Source of the DNA: Lucifuga dentata
Taxonomy: Eukaryota > Chordata > Actinopteri > Ophidiiformes > Bythitidae
DNA: 64,000 nucleotides
NCBI GenBank assembly: GCA_014773175.1
Contig: VXCM01001363.1
Span: 1-64,000 of the forward strand
Direction: 5' to 3'
This document shows, one piece after another, positions 10,661-23,672 of the stretch. The position numbers were made by a program, and so were the translations under genes. The notes under the pieces are model-generated. The model saw only the letters and a list, made by a program, of their open reading frames with translations, was not told the DNA's origin and did not search any database. Within the stretch, counting starts at the first letter, position 1, and each line of letters begins with the position of its first letter.

Positions 10661-13600
10661 GCGGAAGATCTTCTTAAAGGAACAGCTGGACTCGGATTAG
10701 CCACTTGGACACTAACCAACTAACTTACTGTACTAAAGAACAATATAATAATAATAACAGTAGTAATAATAATAATTCATATTTTTTAAATGTATGTTTA
10801 GACTGGATTTTAAACTTTTTTGATGCAAATCTGTATTTCAACAATATTGAACATGTGCAAGAAGTACACACAAATGGATACAGACATATACATTTAAAAT
10901 ATTTATTTATTTAATGAACAAAATTTTAAAAAGAAAACAAAACACATCTCAAAGTGTGTGTGTGTTCATATGTTCCGTCTGTCCATTATGCGTTTGTGCT
11001 GAACACACACACACACAAACCTGCTGCTGTCATTTCCTGCTGTGATGAACACTAACTGTCCGAACCCCCTCTGAGCTCCTCCTGCATACTCCATTGTATT
11101 ATCCTGTCAAGGCAAGTCGGGACCTGGCATCCAATCAGCCTCACACTGAGAAAATCACACTCACATCCCCCCTGACAATGTCATCATTAAAGACATGGGA
11201 CATTTTCCAATCAAATCAAGGAAGAAAACACACAACACCACAAATTCCTTAAAATACACTCTTGGGGGAGATCTGTAAGAGACAATATTTTAGAGAAAAC
11301 TCAGGAATATTCTTGTAAAAGCTCAAATCTACATCACTACAGATGGGACATGACCTTTTTAATAGCTTGCCATGAAAATTCACATTTCATCAAGCATCTT
11401 CACCTGCTATATTCACAGTTTAAGAGAAAAGGAGTAAATTATTCTTAAACAACAATCACCCCATGTATTCAAAGGAAAGAAAATAACACAGCAGAGGTAC
11501 ATCCAATGTGAAAACATTTTGAACTGGTTTAATGTTTTTGTTGTGGGCGCATCAGAGCTGATAACAGTACATCCCTAGTAATGTATATATTGTATGTACC
11601 ATGTAGTGTATTTCACACCACTGAACATATATGTAGATAAGATAAAATATGCTTTCTTTTTTGTCTCCATAGGGAAATTTGTCTTTGATTCTGCACATTA
11701 ACATTTAACACATCTCTCATTTCCCCAATTCATACAAACATATACACTGTCAGTGTTTTCTGACGTTTACATGAATTAATTCACCAACAAGATGTCTGGC
11801 ACACTTCAATTTCTCTTTAAAATAACATCTTAATCAGTTTTTAGCAGGGCTGAATGTGATGTATATGAAAGTGCCCTTCAAACATCCAGTTGCTTTGGAA
11901 TCATAGTGGAGCAGATGCACTAATTATGAGCATATTGTGAATCAGGAGATGAACACGGGGCAGCGTTTGATCATAGCCCACTGTGGTGCTTCTAACAGGA
12001 GGTTATTGTGTGTCCCCCTCTTATCTGGCCCTTGATGCGGTGCTCATGGCAACAGCACATGCAGACATCATTTGGTGACAGCAGAGGAAAGTGGAAACAG
12101 GGTGGAGGGGCTAACTGAGCAGATAGCAGCTCCTGAATATCTAATAAAGTAAATATCTAGTAAATATCTCCTTCATTTAAGGAAATAAGAACACTTCACT
12201 TATCTAAAAAATGAATTCCATGATGATGTGGAAAAAGAGACCTGTCGATGGAAATTACAAGCATATTTTTAAGCATTTGTTTTCTAGATCTGGAAAACCC
12301 ACAAACCTACAAAGCTAGAAAAAAAAAAACCCTCCAATTTTTGCCTGTCTTATATACCACCATACTTCCTGCTCTGCTGTTGTGGATTGTGTTACGGGAG
12401 CTAAACTTTGAGTAAAATACCTATTTGCATGAATTTTTTCATTTCCATTATCTGCCACTGTCAAATTCAAACTCAGTGCTTGCTTTTCCTCAGCTGAGTC
12501 ATTATGTATATATACGTAGCAACAGTGAGGAGGAAGTGAGACTGAAAAAATAATGTCCACAGCCTGCAGAACGAGTACAAAATGTTGCAACAGAGCGCCA
12601 CCCCATTCAGGCCAACATTATGTGAAAAGAGTAAGGCATTAAGTCACATTCCAGGAAATATGAAATAAAGCAGGCAACCCAGTTTCTTCTTCGCTTTTGC
12701 AGAAAAAAAAAAAAAAAAAAAAAGGATGAGACCCCTAAGGACTATTATTGAAAATGATTTGGTCTGTCCACCCAGTAAAATAAAAAAATATTAAAAAGCA
12801 CTTCTTCATTACCGAACATGGACAGGCCCAACAAGTACAACCATCCAGTAAATGCTTATGGAATAAACAATATTACTAAACAATAATTTGTTGGTGTTGG
12901 ACTCCTAGACTATTAGTATGAATGAATACAAGCTTTTTGATAATTAAAAAATAATGATTTGGTAGATTTTACTAATAATCAGTTGTCTCTCTAAGCATTC
13001 TCAGGATAATTAAAGCCACCATATTTCATTTCAGTAATTATTTATTGTCCTGGTTGTTCTGTAATAGCAGCAAGTTTCCATGAAGACTATGCCTTACTAT
13101 CATAAAGCCATGCTAGTAATAGTCAGATTGGGCAATATGAGTAACAAACACATGCTTAAGCTTTGAAAATGGGAAAAGCCTGGTTAATACAGAGTCATTA
13201 TGACAAGCAAATATGAGATGGGTGGCCTGGGTTATTCATTGTTGACATAGAGGATCACTATGAGAATCTTGGGAGCAGAGAGGACCAGCATTTGAGGGGA
13301 CCATACAGCAGATCAGTTGGACAAACTTCTGGATTAGTAGGATCCAAGTGAAGAATGACAAATACAAGAGAGAGATGCGATGGAAAGAGGACCACGTCTA
13401 ATGGATGCGTTGCTCCATCTACTAAACTGAAATTAGTTACAACTAATGATCAGTGGCTAAACTAAACCCAATTGAGCTTAACATATGCCTAACATATGCC
13501 CATTATTACTTTCCTACATTTTCGAGACAGTGATTAATCAGAATAAGTATGTGTTAAATCTCAATCTGAAGAGTGTAAGAGTTAACATCAGCAGGGATTT

Positions 13601-14180
13601 TATTTCACACAGAACAGTGCTCCACTTCCTGAGGATTTTGTCTTAGTTCTTGGCAGCACTTGCATGGAAGAGTGTACAGGGCTAAGTTTGTTAAGTGCAG
13701 TGGAGCAAGACCCTGTAATATTTTATACATGAAGCACCTTAAAGTCAGCCTGAGATTAGAAAGTCATTTGGGAGAAGTGGAGTCATGATGAAATCTCATG
13801 ACTCTGTGAACCCTGCAGGGCTGTTTGCTTGGATCAGGAGTAGAGCCTTTAAAAACCTGCTCTTTGGACTTTTGGGGTAATCAATTCAGCATGCATCAAA
13901 ATTGTCACTGAGCATTAGAGTATGGCTCCTCTTAGGACGGATGGATATAAATATTGAAGTCAGGCATCAATAAAGTAGCCTATAACCTAACTTTAGAACT
14001 TAAAAAATTAAGTTTGAGGGATAATTTTGGAGGTTATCTTCTCATCTGTACTCATGCATTTGAACGGTTTCATCATGACAACTTCCAGCAGGTTGATACA
14101 GAAAATTGCAAAGTCATGCTGTGTGTTGGAGAAATGGACTGGAGGGCTGAGCCCACTGTGGGCTCTGAATTATGTTATCG
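10661..14180. other. Intergenic region between nasp and prdx1
   Basis: No supported gene. Contains an (AAT)n-like microsatellite at 10743-10776, a short LINE-tail-like sequence near 11636-11690 (gataagat...agggaaatttgtc), and poly-A near 12703-12723. The CCDC17 and AKR1A1 genes that lie between the human counterparts are not recognisable here. Short open frames near 13954-14281 lack family similarity. Confidence 0.55.
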
Positions 14181-14187
14181 CGAGATT

Positions 14188-14282
14188 TGACTCAGGGTAT
14201 AAATTCCCAAGCCGACCCGGTCACTCTGTGCATTTGTTCGCTTCTTCTGACTGGCGTGGTGTAGTATTAAATGACAACTGAG
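14188..14282 (+). promoter_or_regulatory. prdx1 core promoter and 5' UTR exon
   Basis: TGACTCA (14188-14194), an AP-1/antioxidant-response-type core, lies just before a TATAAA box (14198-14203). A non-coding exon probably starts ~30 bp later and ends at donor 14282 (CTGAG|gtatgt). Prdx1 genes are known oxidative-stress targets, so the pairing is plausible, but binding is inferred only. Confidence 0.55.
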
Positions 14283-15466
14283 GTATGTGTTACAAAATAC
14301 GTGTAATTATGCATTTTTAAAAACCAGTGTTACATTTTTAAAGTTCAATTAGCATACGTTTTTGGAATTGGTTATTAGTTTATTTGCGTCAGCTGTTGTA
14401 GTTGAATGAGCAATTCAACAAGTGTTTTTTTTTCTTCCATCAGATATTTAACAAACAGCTACGTACCAATTAGTAAAGTCATTAATAGTATATTTTTGTT
14501 ACATATGAAGCTTTAACAAGCAGAAAAGATTTTATTTGACCTTACATGTCTTTTGTAATAATATTCGACATTTACGTTCTTACGTCGGTTAAAAATTCAA
14601 CCTTGAACAAAGAACTTCGATGAATATGTACGGCATTTCTATGAAGAAACCCTAAACAAAATAAAAATGCGGAAACACCTGTGGATTTAAAGTTAGAGAA
14701 GAATTTAAAATGGAGTGTGACTTTCGGTTTGGCTGTGTGATTGTGAGGAAAATTATGGGTGGTTAAGTAACTGTCTGAGCTGAGGTTTGGTTTAGAATTA
14801 CTGAAATGCCACAGTATTAGCAAACATTTGGTGAGGTATTATTTCTCACTACGCAATTGTGTTTTTATAACACTTTTTACCAGTTTTTCTTTACCTTTCT
14901 TGGTATTCTAGAGTAAATTACACAATATTATCCACGGTTTTGCACATAATTATAAACTAGGTTGCTGTAATGTATATTAAAATATTCAAAAATTATCCTA
15001 TTATAGAACTCAGGGCTGAAAATAATAATTATTAAAATCAAAGAACACTGGAAGAATTGCTTAATTAGATTGCTTAAAGAGTAATTAATTGCTTAAAGAA
15101 TTACTTAATTAGTCTGGCAAAGGAATTGAATTCAGAAACAAGAGAAAAACAATAAATCCTCACATTCAAGAAGCTGGATCTATCAAATGTTTAACTTGAT
15201 AAATGACTTAAAATGATTATGTTAGAATAGTTAATTTTCTTTCAGTTGTCTGATCACTTAGTTGTGACACCTTTGGAAGATGAATATGAAAGACAGTTTG
15301 AGATTTCACAATTGCACAACAGTGATTGAAATTTTATTTACAGACACCATTTCCTTGTCATGTAAATGAGGAAGTCTTATGGTTAATCTATGGAAAAAAA
15401 GTGATTTCTTTGATAAGAGGTTGTATGTAGTGCAGACATAATTTCCTTCTTTTTTTCAGTCTGAAG

Positions 15467-17099
15467 ATGGCTGCAGGCAAGGCACAAATTGGAAAGCTGG
15501 TCCCAGATTTCACAGCCAAAGCAGTGATGCCAGATGGACAGTTCAAGGACCTCAAACTGTCGGATTATAGAGGTATAGCTAATGTTGACTGTGATTTAAC
15601 TGCTTTGTGATTGTATTGAATGGGCATCATTTAAACTAATTTATTATTACAGATCAGATGATGCATTAATTGTCATTATTGATGATGCTCAATAGTTTTA
15701 TTTTTTCTTCTGTGCAGGGAAGTATGTTGTTTTTTTCTTCTATCCACTGGACTTCACCTTTGTGTGTCCCACTGAGATCATTGCTTTCAGCGATGCGGCT
15801 GATCAATTCAGGAAGATTGGATGTGAAGTTATCGCCGCCTCAGTCGACTCACACTTCTCCCATTTTGCATGGTAGTTACAGGCTTCAGATTTTAAACACC
15901 TACACTGACTGTGTGTTTCCTTTTACAAACTCTAAATTCTTTTTGTGCTCTCAAAGGGTCAACACACCACGAAAGCAGGGTGGTCTGGGTGCCATGAAGA
16001 TTCCAATGGTATCTGACACACGGCGCTGCATTGCCACAGATTATGGTGTCTTAAAGGAGGACGAGGGAATTGCCTACAGGTGAGTTTATGTGGAATTGTG
16101 CAAAGTATTCTTGCAGTAAAATGTAGAAACAATAAAGCCAGTGTAACATATATTGCTTCCTGGAAGAGATGATAGACTGGTTACACAATTAAATGCACCA
16201 CCTTAAACATCTTACAGGAAATGAGTGGGAGACCTTGAATTTTCCTGCTTTCCCTCCACCCTAAACTTTGGAGGAAAAAAACATCACCTACTGCTCCTTG
16301 CAGAGGATGACTGGTTATTTAGGCTGTCTAAATAACCAGTCATCCTCAAAGTCTGGATATTCATGAACTGCATACTCGCTGTATTTCAGGGGCCTGTTCA
16401 TCATTGATGACAAGGGCATCCTGAGGCAAATCACCATCAATGACCTCCCAGTAGGGCGTTCAGTTGAAGAGACACTGCGTTTGGTGCAAGCCTTTCAGTT
16501 CACTGACAAACATGGAGAAGGTAAGCGTCTGCCAACCTCTTATAGTGTAGATCTTCAGACACAGTGATGCAACCAAACAATGCTGTGTAGTCTACTAAGC
16601 TTATTAAACTATAGTGGGCTGACCTGTTTTTAAGATTCATTGTTATATAATGTGGGGATGGCATAATAAAGCCCTCTTCTCTGAAGATATTTTGCAGTTC
16701 ATGACCCAAATATGATAATTAAACTCTTCTAATGACCGCATTACTGTCACATGTGGTTCCTGATTCGCTATTAAGAGAGACTAGTTTGTGCAACAGTAGA
16801 CAGGGCAAATACAATGAAGTCTCACTTGGGCTCAAAGGTTGGTCTATTATTGGGGCTAAAGTTCACTGTAATGTCTTTTTTACTCATTAGTTATGGGGGC
16901 TGTAAATTGAGCATGGTTTGGCATATGGAAGCTGCATTAACCCAAAGCAGCAGAGGTTATGTCTTTACTGTTGTATCTGCTAGGCTAGCACTCATGTTGA
17001 CTTGTCTTTTCAGTCTGTCCAGCTGGCTGGAAACCAGGAAGTGACACCATCAAGCCAGACGTCCAGCAGAGTAAAGATTTCTTCTCCAAGCAGAAATAA
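15467..17099 (+). CDS. prdx1: Peroxiredoxin 1, typical 2-Cys thioredoxin peroxidase
   Basis: Cytosolic enzyme that reduces H2O2 and organic peroxides with thioredoxin as electron donor. Coding exons 15467-15572, 15718-15871, 15957-16079, 16390-16520, 17014-17099 sum to 600 nt, 199 aa, exactly the usual length. Peroxidatic Cys52 sits in FTFVCPTE; resolving Cys173 sits in [15 protein letters not shown]. The GGLG motif linked to sensitivity to over-oxidation is present. The C-terminal motif, usually YF in mammals, reads FF (SKDFFSKQK). Start ATG at 15467 follows the exon-2 acceptor by 7 nt; exon 1 (to 14282) is non-coding. Confidence 0.97.
16303..16347. repeat. Perfect 20-bp inverted repeat with 5-nt loop in prdx1 intron
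   Basis: 16303-16322 is the exact reverse complement of 16328-16347 around gctgt. It lies about 40 bp before the acceptor of exon 16390-16520. It could form a hairpin in DNA or pre-mRNA. It could also be a snap-back duplication or a cloning/assembly artefact. Confidence 0.85.
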
Positions 17100-17484
17100 A
17101 ACCAGGGCTAGAGTCTGCTGCCTGCTCTAGGAGATTTAATTTACAGATCATGTTTCCAGAGAATAATATTTAAGTCACCCTCTGTGCCTGTGCTGAGTGG
17201 TTAGTAGACAGTGATTTAGCTCACATTCCCTGTGTGTTCTATTGTTTGTACAGTGGATAGGTACCTGTGACCAGAGTATATAATTGTGTCATTCTATTGT
17301 TTGTGCTATTTTCAGTGTCTGACTGAACTAAAATCTGTTTGTTCTTTTATCTACTACCTTATTGTTAGATGAAAAGGACCAAGAACTGTGGATGAGTATC
17401 TAAAAACATTTAGTCTGAACAAAGCAACAAATGTATTCCTCAAAGTTTTTTTTCATACAGCAAACAAGTGATGTTATTTTTGAA

Positions 17485-17490
17485 AATAAA
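17485..17490 (+). terminator. Poly(A) signal of prdx1
   Basis: AATAAA about 390 bp after the prdx1 stop. No other clear hexamer is nearer. Confidence 0.65.
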
Positions 17491-17989
17491 GAATATACAG
17501 TATAACACATGACTGCATAAGAGACATATTTGCTGCAAACATCATCAGAGGGCTGCTGGGATTGTTACATCTTATCAGTTGTTATGGATTTGTGGTAAAA
17601 TTGAAGTATGTTTCAAACAATGTTATGCTCAGGTAATTTATTGTACTTAAATACTGAGTCATCAGAGACTCTGATTCCCTATATTTCTTACATCTATATT
17701 ATCTCAGTGGACAATTAATTGAATAATCCCCATTCAGTATTATTCTGCATCATAGTTTTCTTGTTTAATTCAGCCTTGATTAGAGAACAGAACTCTGCAG
17801 ATTTCCACTCTATTGAGGTAATGAGTGGGTTACACTGATGGATTCACAGCTGAAAACAGCTGCTGTAATAACATTCATGCTTTCAGATACATCTTAATGA
17901 TGCTACACTGGGGCACACCATCAGTGATATTACCTAACATCATAGGGTGTTTCAGGTCTCTCGAATATCATGCACTCTCAGCTAGGTGA

Positions 17990-18800
17990 CTTGATCAGGC
18001 CCCAGCAGGAACCCACGGATCTGTCCTCTTTATCCAGAGCCATCTTGATGGTTTTTTGGCTGCGTCTGTGGTGGATGAAATGGCTCTCCTTCGTCTCTCT
18101 CCTGTGATGCGAAGTGCCGTGAATGCCCTGCAGAGCGACTGGCCTGCAAAGCCACGACACCCGACCTCTACAGGCAAACACTTGGCTCTCCAGCCTTTCT
18201 TCTGGCAGTTGGTCCTCAGCTCCTCATACTTTCCTCTTTTCTGCTTGGGGCCTCCTCCATCCGTTCTTCCCACGGCACAGTGAGTTCAAGCATCAAAACT
18301 TGCTTTGATGAGTCAGACCACAACACAATGTCAGGCTGCAGTGTAGTCTCTGAGATGTGGGGAGGAAACCGCAGTGCTTTCCAAGGTCTGCCTCCAGCCT
18401 CCAGTCCTGTGCAGTGAAGAGCAGCCCAGTTGCCTTTTGATGGTCTCTGGTTGGTATTTCTCCCTCTTTGACAAAGTGGATGATGTTCCTATTTGGCCCA
18501 GTCCTCCGGCAGATGATTAGGGTACTGCAGATAGTTTCTGCAATTGTCCTGGTCATGCAGCCACCGATAGCGACTATCGGAGAGAGCTCTAGGGCAGCAG
18601 CTCAGGATATGTTCTAACGTTCCAGTTCTCCCACAGGGGGGGCAGACTGGTCGTTCTACAAGGCCCCAGCAGTGCAAGTTGGATGGATTAGGAAGGACGT
18701 CATAGACAGCCTGGATGAGGAACTTGGTGCTGTGTGGATCCATCTTCCAGAGATCATTCCACATGATCTTTCGCTCTATCACCTGCTCCCATTTGGTCCA
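17990..18800 (-). pseudogene. Decayed non-LTR retrotransposon, C-terminal zinc-knuckle and RLE endonuclease region
   Basis: Three minus-strand frames continue one protein: 18782-18489 (MWNDLWKMDP..., then CPPCGRTGTLEHILSCC, a CCHC-like zinc knuckle), then about 18440-18240 (LQPDIVL ... LELTVPWEER, the PD..ELT core of a restriction-like endonuclease), then 18273-17995 (VGCRGFAGQSLCR, SRWLWIKR). This order matches the C-terminus of site-specific-type non-LTR elements (R2/NeSL/Hero-like). Frame breaks show it is dead; the reverse transcriptase part is missing. Sits between prdx1 and hormad1. Confidence 0.75.
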
Positions 18801-18819
18801 GGTGCCTTGCTGTCTCAGT

Positions 18820-18890
18820 TATATTAAAGTTAAATTATATTATATTAAAGTTAAATTATATTATATTATATAATATTATATTATATTAAA
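18820..18890. repeat. AT-rich simple repeat
   Basis: Repeats of atattaaagttaaattat and ttata units directly beyond the retrotransposon fragment. Confidence 0.8.
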
Positions 18891-20074
18891 ACAATGGTTT
18901 GGACTGAAAATCATTGGAGTCAAAATTTTATTTATTTTTTTAGCAGTTTTATTTTAAATTTGACAACTTAAAAAGTTGTCTATCTTTTCACCTTCTCAAT
19001 AGACCCTTGCAGCCATTATGAAATGTCTGAAGAAGCATGCACACGTGTAATAATTAGGAACGTTGATACTGGACGCATTCTATTTATGTCATTGCCAAGT
19101 AGAGCCAAGTAGAAAAAAATAAAAAAAAAACAAAGTGCGGTGAAATGGCCTACTACCATGCTATTAAAAGCTGAAACTTCACACAGTAAAACTAGACTTT
19201 AAAATGATTCAGTTGAAATGTAATAAATACCTGAACATCACTGTTAGTTACTGATTTGGAAGAAGCTTATATTTAATTGTAGAGGCTAAATAGCTACACG
19301 TCATCATCAGTTACTGGTAGCCTATGGAAAATCAACAACGATTTTGCCATTAGGTATGGGTGATAGTAATAAAGCTAACGATATAATTGATTGATTGATG
19401 ATTGTATAATTTAATCATGGCATAGAACTATTAAAATCAATTTCATCCCTCTCAAACAATTTATTTCCAAATTTTTGTCTGTTTTTCTGTAGGCAAGGCA
19501 TCTATTAATTTTAAGGAGATGTTAGCGGTAGATGTGCCGCACACATCGGCGGCACAGGAAGGGGATGCCGCGTTTGTCGCCCACATGATTCAACAGATTT
19601 TTGTCATTTCTGTTTCTGACACTAAAAATCTAAAGTCGTGTTACTCCTGAGAGTGATAATATCAGACGTTTGCCGGTAGACGCAGACAGACGCTGTTGAA
19701 TTCTTCTGAGAATTTCTATTTCTATTCCTCTGAGACTTGTGCGGCATCAGCGGCAGCCACCGCGTTTGTCGCTTTCCGGTCAAATGCCGGTCACATTTCT
19801 AGCGGGAAAGCTTAAAAACTGCTAAAGGTCAGACAGCAACATCACTCTAGTTTTGGCTTTTGTTTGTACAACTTCAACCTAAACCGATCAGAAGTGAAAT
19901 TGAAATAATTAATAATTAATTTAAATTAAATTAATGTAAAATGTAAAGATTGTTACAAAGATCGTTAGCAATAGTTGAGATTCATTCCTGTCTACTTTGT
20001 TCTACTTAAGGTAGTTGTTAGCATTCGCGATAACTAGCTAAGAAGCTAACACCCTCCTCAGAAAACGGGAGAAA
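18891..20074 (+). other. Upstream region of hormad1
   Basis: Intergenic. The 13-mer ccgcgtttgtcgc occurs twice (near 19569 and 19759) in GC-richer surroundings, pointing to an old duplication. GCGGGAAA at 19802-19809 matches an E2F-type site about 265 bp before the hormad1 ATG. No gene is seen. Confidence 0.5.
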
Positions 20075-23000
20075 ATGGCCGCTGCCAACTTGTGTATCAA
20101 GAGAAACAAAGAGGAAACTGCGCAGGTTTGAACATTTCCACACATTAGCTGTGTTTAATCTGTATACAAGATCACTTTCTGAGTCAGTTTGTGTTTTTAT
20201 AAGGTACAGTTTGTATTCATTCCTAGCACCATCTTGTGGCGGTAAAGTTGTATGTCCAGTAGTATGAGCAGCTAGAAGGGTTTCTAGTCTCATGCAAATG
20301 TCTGAATAGCACTTTTATTGATTCTGTATTTTGCATCTAAAGTGGACAGGGTTGTTCGTGAATGACCTGAAAACCGAACAAGAATCCCTTGTGTTTGTGA
20401 AGAGGATGATGGCCATTGCTGTGTCGTCCATCACCTACCTAAGGGGGATTTTCCCGGAAGATGCCTATAGATCCAGATATCTGGAAGGTAAAACAAAGCT
20501 CAAAACGTCTGCTGTTCCCATGGAATATCTGTAATACCATGGAAATATATAGGTATAAGTCAACCAAAGTCAGAGAACACCAGGGAATTTCAGAAATTAG
20601 CTAAGACTGGAGCATTTGATCTAGTTTTTTTTTAATGTTTTTTTTGTTTGTCTTGTTTTCAAACAAATTCAGAAAAATCACATAACCGGCCTTAACTAAA
20701 CTAAACTGTTCAAATCCTAATTTTCTCAAGGGAGGGCAACACACATTATGTAACTGTTAGTGTATAGTAAATTTGGCTAGAATTGCATCTACTTTACAGT
20801 CTTAAAGAACATCAGAACATGTTCAGTGTTCTCTTGTGTGTTTTTAAACATGCACAAGTCAGAAAGTAATGACAAATGCACATCACAGGTTCCCACAACC
20901 CAAATTGCTGGTTTTGTCTGAAAAACAGTTCTTAAAAATCCTCTAATGAGATTCAGATTACAATGATACGTGGAAGAATTAGGTATGAATGATATGAGAA
21001 TCTAGAATCAGCAAATGTCTGTCATTTTAACTTGATAAATAACATTAATCCATTAATCAATTATTAGAATCAAGTTTATCGATTTTCTATTGATTAACAT
21101 GATTACACATAATACTGAAAGAGCAGTCAATGCTCAGCGAACTACTCCTGAATAAATAAAGGTTAAAAAAAAAAAATTGCAGTTAGTTTCATGCATTCAT
21201 TGCAAGAGGCAGTGGTNAAATAAAGGTTAAAAAAAAAAAATTGCAGTTAGTTTCATGCATTCATTGCAAGAGGCAGTGGTTTTCAGCACCAAGTCCAGCT
21301 GTAGGGGGGCACCTACAGCTTGCCCTTCATGTGATTATTAAGTAAAGACGAGTATTTTCACATGTAAAACCTGTTTTTCTTTTATTTTGCCATCTCAGAT
21401 TTGTGCATCAAAGTTTTGCGCGAGGACTGTAACACTCCAGGTGCCTGCAAAGTTGTGAAGTGGTATGTATATCAGTGCTACCATAACCTGGCATTCATGT
21501 ATCAGATGAATATTGACATTTGTGTAATTCTTTTGTCAGTGTTACCTAGAATCGCTACCTTGCAAACAGTGAGAAAAAATTCAAACATTGTTTTTGTTTA
21601 GGATGATGGGATGCTTTGAAGCATTAGAGAGGCGATATGTAAGTTTATGCAGCCTTCACTATTTTTTAATTTATAATCATTTCTGCAGCACATCTGCTAC
21701 TTTTACTATTATTCAATATTGTCCCATTCACAGCTCCAGATTGTGTTCATTGGGGTAAGTCCATCAAACAACGTTTATACTGAAGACAATGGTAACAGTA
21801 AAATAGAGGCTATATGATGGTGAAGATACAGATCTCCTTTTCTTCCTCAGATTGTGAATGAGTTTTGAACTGCTGCTGGCTTATTGACTGACTTATCTGA
21901 GTTTATTTTACTCTGTTTGCCTTCAAACTGTATGTTTAGTTTATTGACTTCTGTAAAAGAACATTAGTATTACAAAAAATACATAAAGTGTGTTACTACA
22001 ATTTAGGTCTACACCAATCCCGATGAGACAAATGTAAGTTATCTTTTGCAATATCAAAATAAGATATGAAAATAATAAACAGAAACACATTGTTGGCTTA
22101 TATATTTTTTAAATCAAACCATAATTTGGGTAACTTGACCAACAGTAGAGATAATTAATTTTCCTTTTCTCCTTTTGCAGTGCATTATCGAGTCCTACCA
22201 ATTTAAATTCAGTTACACACAGAAGGGACCACAGATCGACATATTCAGGTGAATCCTACGCTTCCAGGGGTCACGTGGGGTTCATTTCTAGCTGAATGCA
22301 TTGCAGTGTTACAACCTCCATGAATATTTTCCACAGGACCATGAATGTGGACATGCAGATTACCATGGAAGACACCAAGAAAGCCTCAGTGCTGCTCATC
22401 AGGAAACTCTTCCTGCTGATGCAGAACCTGGGCGCCCTCCCCAAAAATGTGTACCTCACCATGAAGCTCTACTATTATGATGACAGTGAGATGCATACCT
22501 GTTAATGTCTCAAATTAACAACATGAAAATCAATTTCAAAAGATTTTGGGAAAGTCATTACTGAAAGTACCCCTGATCACCCGATCTCTTCTAAATGCTA
22601 ACTATTCTAAAATCTTTTGTTTCCCCCCATGAATTTTCTTTTTCCACTTTCTTACATGACAATATTTTGGTCACAGTTTAAGCTTCTGTTAATCGCGTTT
22701 TTGTGTTGCATAATGGAAACTTTTCCTACTTATCTCCCTTCACAGTCACCCCAACTGACTATGAGCCGCCAGGCTTCAAGGAGGGTGAATGTGACAGTCT
22801 GTGGTTTGAAGGCACGGCTGTGCACTTCAGGGTGGGTGAGGTGAAGACGGCTTTCCACAACCTGCGAGTAGGGGTGTCCACAGAACAAGGTCGGATGGAG
22901 AAGCTTCAGGAAAAAAGCCAACACAGGGAGACCAAGCATGTTTCTCAGCGCATACCTCCAGTGCAGGAGATTATCCAGGTGTATCCAAAATTAAGATTAG

Positions 23001-23672
23001 TAGAGACCGGATTTTCAATTTTATAGACAGTCTAACTGTAAGAAAGCACGTTGAAAGTGTTAACTTATAATTCTCTCTAAAACTTCTAAAAGTAATTTTT
23101 TTCTTAATTTTTCTTAAGTAGTATATACTGTATTAGTTTACTATTTGCCGAACTGTCAGTTTAGTGTTAATTATTTATATCCACCTGGTTTCAGGGTTCT
23201 TGTGGGGGGATGACTGACAAGGAGGATCTACCATCAGAAGACGGTAACAAATCTGCTGCTACTGACTTACAGAACTGAAGAGTTTGGCAAAAAAAAAAAA
23301 CATGACAAGCTGGAACCAGCAAATATCTGTTACTGATATTTAATAAATGACTTAAAAAACAATTAGTCAATTTTTATAATCAATTATCAATGTACTTTTG
23401 CCTAATTGATTTATGTTTGTACAATACAGACAATATTGTAATGTACCAAGAATTTGTTAAATGTGATTCCCTTTTGCACTCTGCAGAGTCTGCTCAGTTC
23501 AAGAAACCCCAGAGACCTGTGGCAAAGGTAGAGTTACAATCAAGTAGGATAGTTAGAGATATGAATATCATAAATCATAACATTTAGAGCTTAACATGGT
23601 CATTTATCTGTTACTTTTTTTTTTTTCCAGAGAAAGGCTGCTGCCAAAAGAGCCAGGACAACAAGAATATAG
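20075..23672 (+). CDS. hormad1: HORMA domain-containing protein 1, meiotic chromosome axis
   Basis: Meiotic axis protein that supports double-strand-break formation, homologue alignment and checkpoint signalling. Exons: 20075-20125, 20343-20487, 21399-21462, 21602-21638, 21734-21754, 22007-22033, 22181-22248, 22337-22485, 22746-22978, 23195-23243, 23487-23527, 23631-23672; sum 927 nt, 308 aa. The HORMA domain spans about residues 20-220 ([76 protein letters not shown]). The tail is short and basic ([16 protein letters not shown]) and could hold the closure motif. Human HORMAD1 is roughly 390 aa; the difference is in the tail. Start chosen for its AAAATGG context and the in-phase exon 1. The exon 1 donor (CAG|gtttga) is weak. 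N at 21217 is intronic. Confidence 0.93.
21154..21280. repeat. 63-bp duplicate around a single N (hormad1 intron)
   Basis: 21154-21216 and 21218-21280 are identical, N at 21217. Assembly-join signature. Confidence 0.85.

Noticed and set aside
13954..14281. Open frames just before the prdx1 promoter
   Set aside because: No recognised domain, overlapping frames, and they run through the TATA box into the prdx1 5' UTR exon.
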